Shown: piece after piece, positions 5,930 to 9,430 of the stretch | How positions within the stretch are numbered: the first letter of the stretch is position 1 | How the letters are laid out: each line of letters starts with the position of its first letter | NCBI GenBank assembly: GCA_040512755.1 | Contig: JBEVEP010000371.1 | Span: forward strand, 1-9,430 | Reading direction: 5' to 3' | Source of the DNA: JBEVEP01 sp040512755 | Lineage (GTDB): Bacteria > Pseudomonadota > Alphaproteobacteria > Rhizobiales > Rhizobiaceae | Length of the DNA stretch: 9,430 bases | Program-made: the position numbers and the translations under genes | Notes under the pieces: model-generated | Databases searched by the model: none | Told to the model about the DNA's origin: nothing | The model's input: the letters and a program-made list of their open reading frames with translations, nothing else

Positions 5930-6865
5930 TTACCCGACCCTATCTACATTCCCGTCTGTTGCCAAGCGTTTTTTCTCTTGCGGAATCTCGTCCTGCCGTT
6001 GGAATACAAGGGCGCGCGGATGTTTCGCGAGGTCCTTCGCTACGGCAATCAGCCCATAACCTGCCTGGCCGAATATCTGCTCCACATCCGCCCGCTGGTT
6101 GTAGCCGATCTCGACAGAGATCCGCGCCCCGGGCTCAAGATGGCCGCCTGCGCCATTGGCGATAATGCGATAACAATCGAGACCATCTTCGCCTCCGTCC
6201 AACGCACGGACGGGATCGAACTTTCGCACTTCTGGCTGCAGGGTTTCTGTCTCTTTCCGGGCTATATAGGGCGGATTCGAGAGAATCAAATGGTAGCGAC
6301 CTTCGGTCGCGGAATACCAGTCGGACTGAATTGCTGTGAATCGCGGGCCAAGCCCAACCTCTTCAGCATTGCGGACTGCGGTCGCCAGGGCATCCGCCGA
6401 GACATCCGTTCCAGTGGCGATAGCTCCCGGCACTTCCTTCAGGATCGCGAGCGCAATCGCGCCCGTGCCAGTGCCAAGATCGAGCAAGCGGCAGGAGCCC
6501 AGTCGGGCCGCAGTTTCCCGCACGAATGGCAGAACCGCGTCGACAAGCGATTCGGTATCGGGACGTGGCTCCAGCGTCTCGGAGGAGAGGCGGAGCCGCA
6601 GCCCATGGAACTCCCGGAAGCCCATGATGCGGTGGACCGATTCGCCAGCAACGCGCCGTTCCAGCGCCGCCGATATGGCCGCGGCAGTCTGGCCATCCAA
6701 TAATAGGCCTGGCGATGTGATCGCATCGGCGCGGCTCGTTGCGGAGAAATGCTCCACCAGCAGCCGAGCATCGAGGGCGGGATTGTCAACGCCAGCCTCC
6801 GCCAGAAGCGAGCGGGCAATGCGGAGCATCTGGCCGAGCGACAGGGGCTCCGTCTGTTCAGCCAT
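5930..6865 (-). CDS. prmC: Peptide chain release factor N(5)-glutamine methyltransferase
   Basis: A 311-residue SAM-dependent methyltransferase (PrmC, older name HemK) that methylates the glutamine of the GGQ motif in release factors RF1 and RF2, raising termination efficiency. The N-terminal helical domain (about 1-80) recognises the release factor. The linker carries GFREFHG (82-88) and LEPRPDTE (99-106). The Rossmann domain has SAM motif I LLDLGTGTG (127-135), an acidic residue after the second strand (TGTDVSADAL) and the substrate-glutamine motif NPPY (197-200). It is somewhat longer than E. coli PrmC (277 residues), mostly through a charged C-terminal tail of about 22 residues (290-311). 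Its ATG overlaps the end of prfA by 8 nt (ATGGCTGA contains the prfA TGA), which implies translational coupling of the enzyme to its substrate. Only a weak GGGA precedes the start. Confidence 0.97.
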   Translation of the reverse strand: MAEQTEPLSLGQMLRIARSLLAEAGVDNPALDARLLVEHFSATSRADAITSPGLLLDGQTAAAISAALERRVAGESVHRIMGFREFHGLRLRLSSETLEPRPDTESLVDAVLPFVRETAARLGSCRLLDLGTGTGAIALAILKEVPGAIATGTDVSADALATAVRNAEEVGLGPRFTAIQSDWYSATEGRYHLILSNPPYIARKETETLQPEVRKFDPVRALDGGEDGLDCYRIIANGAGGHLEPGARISVEIGYNQRADVEQIFGQAGYGLIAVAKDLAKHPRALVFQRQDEIPQEKKRLATDGNVDRVG

Positions 6866-7937
6866 TGGTCCCGAGATCGGCTAAGAGCTTCGACTGATGG
6901 TCGGCGATGAGAGCGGAGATGATCTCGTCGAGTTCCCCTTCCATCACGCGGTCGAGCTTGTAGAGCGTAAGGTTGATGCGGTGGTCGGTCACCCGGCCTT
7001 GCGGGAAGTTATAGGTGCGGATGCGTTCGGAACGGTCGCCCGAGCCGACCTGGAGGCGGCGCGATTCGGAGCGTTCCTCGGCGGCTTTCGAGCGCTCCAG
7101 ATCAAACAGTCGTGCACGCAATATCTGCATGGCACGGGCGCGGTTCTGATGCTGCGACTTCTCCGCTTGCACGACGATGATGCCGGTCGGCAGGTGCGTG
7201 ATCCGGACAGCAGAATCCGTGGTGTTGACGTGCTGGCCGCCAGCGCCCGACGCGCGCATCGTGTCGATCCGGATATCCTCGGCGCGAATGTCGATGTCCA
7301 CTTCCTCCGCCTCGGGCAGAACCGCCACGGTAGCGGCGGACGTGTGGATTCGGCCTCCGGCTTCGGTTTCAGGGACACGCTGCACGCGGTGAACCCCGGA
7401 TTCGAATTTGAGCTTGGCGAAAACGCCCTTGCCGGAAACAGTGGCAATGATCTCCTTGAAGCCACCCACTTCGCCATCGCTGGCTGAAGCAACCTCGAAG
7501 CGCCAGCCCTGGGCAGCCGCATAGCGTTCATACATGCGGAAGAGATCGCCCGCGAAAAGCGCAGCCTCGTCGCCGCCCGTTCCAGCGCGGATCTCGAGAA
7601 TCGCATTCTTACTGTCGGCGGCATCCCTCGGCAGGAGCAGAATCTGAATGTCGCTCTGAAGCTCCTCGATGCGCTGCTGAACGGTCGGCCTGTCCGCTTC
7701 GGCAAGGGCTTTCATCTCGGCATCAGTCGACTTGTCGGCAAGCATGGCATCGAGGTCGTCGAGTTCCTGCTCGGCGGCGCGCAAGGCACGAATCTTGGCC
7801 GCCATTTCCTGAATCTCAGAATATTCGGAAGCCATCCTTACATAGGCGTCCGGATCAGGCCCGGCAGCCATCAACGCTTCGAGCATGTCGAAACGCTTCA
7901 CGACCTGATCCATGCGTTCGCGGGGCAGATTGATCAT
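6858..7937 (-). CDS. prfA: Peptide chain release factor 1 (RF1)
   Basis: A 359-residue class-I release factor that reads UAA and UAG in the ribosomal A site and triggers peptide release. The N-terminal coiled-coil domain 1 (about 1-105) is followed by the conserved RAGTGGDEAALFAGDLFRMY segment (117-136). The decoding tripeptide, usually PAT or PVT, reads P189-E190-T191 here in RVPETEAGGRIHTSAATVAV; RF2 would have SPF at this place, so the RF1 assignment is safe. The catalytic loop is GAGGQHVNTTDSAVR with GGQ at 233-235, the glutamine methylated by the adjacent prmC product. Length matches the family (360 in E. coli). The ATG at 7937 lies 9 nt after the ptsP stop with no clear Shine-Dalgarno, so initiation is probably by coupling with ptsP translation. 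It overlaps prmC by 8 nt. Confidence 0.98.
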   Translation of the reverse strand: MINLPRERMDQVVKRFDMLEALMAAGPDPDAYVRMASEYSEIQEMAAKIRALRAAEQELDDLDAMLADKSTDAEMKALAEADRPTVQQRIEELQSDIQILLLPRDAADSKNAILEIRAGTGGDEAALFAGDLFRMYERYAAAQGWRFEVASASDGEVGGFKEIIATVSGKGVFAKLKFESGVHRVQRVPETEAGGRIHTSAATVAVLPEAEEVDIDIRAEDIRIDTMRASGAGGQHVNTTDSAVRITHLPTGIIVVQAEKSQHQNRARAMQILRARLFDLERSKAAEERSESRRLQVGSGDRSERIRTYNFPQGRVTDHRINLTLYKLDRVMEGELDEIISALIADHQSKLLADLGTNG

Positions 7938-7946
7938 GTTCAGTGC

Positions 7947-9430
7947 TTACAGTGGAATGCCGTGCTGGTCGGCAAAGGAATGAAGGTCCTTGCGGACGTT
8001 GCGGACAGCATTGGGCTTGGCCAACGCATCATCGAGGAGCGACACGAGTGCTTCCAGCGGCAGCTCGGTGAGCATCGCCTTGACCGGGCCTATTGCCGCC
8101 GGCGACATCGATATCGACCGGTAACCGAGGCCTATCAGCGCCATGGCCGAGATAGGACGGCCTGCAAGCTCTCCACACAGCGTAACCGGCGTCCCGACGC
8201 GATGGCTGGCGTCGGCGATCTGCTTGAGAACGCGCAGGAAGGGTACTGATAGCGGATCGAATCGGTCGGAGAGCTGCGTATTGCCGCGATCGGTCGCCAT
8301 CACAAACTGGAAAAGATCATTCGAGCCGACCGAGACGAAATCGACCGTCCGCATCAGCTCGTCCAATTGCCACAATAGCGACGGCACCTCGATCATGGCG
8401 CCGAGCTTGAGCAGCATCGGCAGATCATGTGCGAATCGCGACAGGTGACGGACCTCGCGGTCGATGATCTCCCGCGCCTGCATGATTTCGCCGATCTCCG
8501 TGACCATCGGAAGCATCAGCCGCAGTTCACGCCCTCCGGCGGCCTTCAACAGCGCGCGTATCTGAGTCCGGAGCAGGCCAGGCCGATCAAGTGTAAGCCG
8601 GATCGCCCGCCAGCCGAGAGCGGGGTTTTCCTCGTGGGTCACACTCTTGAAGTATGGGAGCACCTTGTCGCCACCAATATCTATGGTTCGGAAGGTAACC
8701 GGCTTGTCGCCGGCGGCATCCAGCACGTCGCGATAGAGCCGCTCCTGTGCCTCGGCGCGCGGAAAAGTGGCGGCGACCATGAACTGCAGTTCGGTGCGAA
8801 AAAGCCCGATTCCGGCAGCGCCCGACTCGGCCAGTTGAGGCAAGTCGACCGCCAGCCCCGCATTCATCAGGAGGTCGACGCGGACGCCGTCCTTGGTGGT
8901 CGACGGCTTCTTGCGCAATTCACGGTAAAGTTCCTGCCGGCGCGCCCTGAAACGCACCTTTTCGGCATAGGCCGCCTCCACGTCGGCCTGCGGACGCAAA
9001 TGGATGCGGCCCTCGTCGCCGTCGACGATGATCGCATCGCCGTTTTCGGACATCGACACGGCGCCCTTCACCTGACCAGCAACGGGAATCCCCATGGCGC
9101 GTGCGACGATCACGACATGGCTTGTGATCGCTCCTTCCTCCAGGACGAGGCCGCGCATCCGGTCACGAGGGTAGTCCAGCAGCTCGGCCGCCCCCATGGA
9201 GCGCGCAACGATGATGGCGTCCTTCGGCAAGGTTGCCGCCAGAACTTCCGGCCCATGCCCCATGAGTTGGCGCAGTAGCCGGTTGGCGAGATCATCGAAA
9301 TCGCTCATCCGCTCCCGCAAGTAGGGATCGGTCATGTGCAGCATGCGCGCGCGCATGTCGCTCTGCACCTTCTCCACCGCCGCCTCGGCGGTCAGGCCGT
9401 TGCGCACCGCTTCCTCGAGCCGGCGCACCC
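7947..9430 (-). CDS. ptsP: Phosphoenolpyruvate-protein phosphotransferase PtsP (enzyme I-Ntr), C-terminal part
   Basis: The visible 494 codons are the C-terminal two thirds of an enzyme I of the PTS; the N terminus lies beyond the right edge. Enzyme I takes phosphate from PEP onto a histidine and passes it to HPr/NPr. Visible parts are the end of the HPr-binding helical region, the phospho-His domain with EEGAITSHVVIVARAMG (His codon at 9117-9119), and the PEP-binding TIM barrel with GLFRTELQFM, RTIDIGGDK, NPALGWRAIR, LMLPMVTE, VSVGSNDLFQF and catalytic Cys in TLCGELAG (about codon 418 of the visible part). I call it the nitrogen-PTS paralogue because it sits directly upstream of prfA, as in many rhizobia, and because alphaproteobacteria commonly lack sugar PTS. 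The diagnostic N-terminal GAF domain is outside the window, so that part is inferred. In related genomes lysC is often the next gene to the right. The stop codon is 9 nt from prfA. Confidence 0.93.
   Translation of the reverse strand, partial: VRRLEEAVRNGLTAEAAVEKVQSDMRARMLHMTDPYLRERMSDFDDLANRLLRQLMGHGPEVLAATLPKDAIIVARSMGAAELLDYPRDRMRGLVLEEGAITSHVVIVARAMGIPVAGQVKGAVSMSENGDAIIVDGDEGRIHLRPQADVEAAYAEKVRFRARRQELYRELRKKPSTTKDGVRVDLLMNAGLAVDLPQLAESGAAGIGLFRTELQFMVAATFPRAEAQERLYRDVLDAAGDKPVTFRTIDIGGDKVLPYFKSVTHEENPALGWRAIRLTLDRPGLLRTQIRALLKAAGGRELRLMLPMVTEIGEIMQAREIIDREVRHLSRFAHDLPMLLKLGAMIEVPSLLWQLDELMRTVDFVSVGSNDLFQFVMATDRGNTQLSDRFDPLSVPFLRVLKQIADASHRVGTPVTLCGELAGRPISAMALIGLGYRSISMSPAAIGPVKAMLTELPLEALVSLLDDALAKPNAVRNVRKDLHSFADQHGIPL

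Noticed and set aside
5172..6059. Open frame of 295 codons on the plus strand spanning the DUF4167 gene, the gap and the end of prmC.
   Set aside because: It runs antisense across two real genes and the translation is Arg/His-rich with no family resemblance.
8427..9278. Open frame of 283 codons on the plus strand opposite ptsP.
   Set aside because: It is fully antisense to conserved PEP-utilising domains, with no family motif and no sign of its own regulatory signals.

Overview
The window reads as ordinary chromosomal sequence of an alphaproteobacterium, most likely a member of Hyphomicrobiales (Rhizobiales), possibly near Phyllobacteriaceae. The reasons are the high G+C content, the gene order ptsP-prfA-prmC-DUF4167-clpB, the RF1 and PrmC sequence style, and the DUF4167 protein, a family I know mainly from this class. 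The genus is an inference. Every gene I can support is on the minus strand, so the region is transcribed from right to left. I see no tRNA, rRNA, CRISPR array, insertion sequence or prophage gene.

Right end (7947-9430): the C-terminal two thirds of ptsP (enzyme I-Ntr), cut by the window edge. Its stop codon lies 9 nt from the start of prfA (peptide chain release factor 1), and prfA overlaps prmC (the methyltransferase that modifies the RF1 GGQ glutamine) by 8 nt. These three genes look like one translationally coupled operon that joins nitrogen-PTS signalling to translation termination. A gap of 233 nt follows, and then a DUF4167 gene with a poly-asparagine, arginine-rich N terminus, a candidate promoter of its own and a clear intrinsic terminator.

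Middle (2179-4959): clpB, the ClpB/Hsp104-type disaggregase. It is preceded by a sequence very like a sigma-32 (RpoH) heat-shock promoter, placed just beyond the DUF4167 terminator. The leader of about 80 nt holds two GC-rich hairpins, and the gene ends in a 12-bp hairpin terminator.

Left end (1-2150): a secreted YkuD-type L,D-transpeptidase with degenerate peptidoglycan-binding and LysM-like segments, started at a GTG with a strong Shine-Dalgarno and preceded by two inverted repeats. After a 159-nt gap comes the N-terminal 180 residues of an MFS drug-resistance-type transporter (DHA2/EmrB-QacA style) that runs off the left edge.

I do not find a convincing undescribed system. The items most worth a second look are the heat-shock promoter with its structured clpB leader, the uncharacterised DUF4167 protein, and the inverted repeats ahead of the transpeptidase gene.
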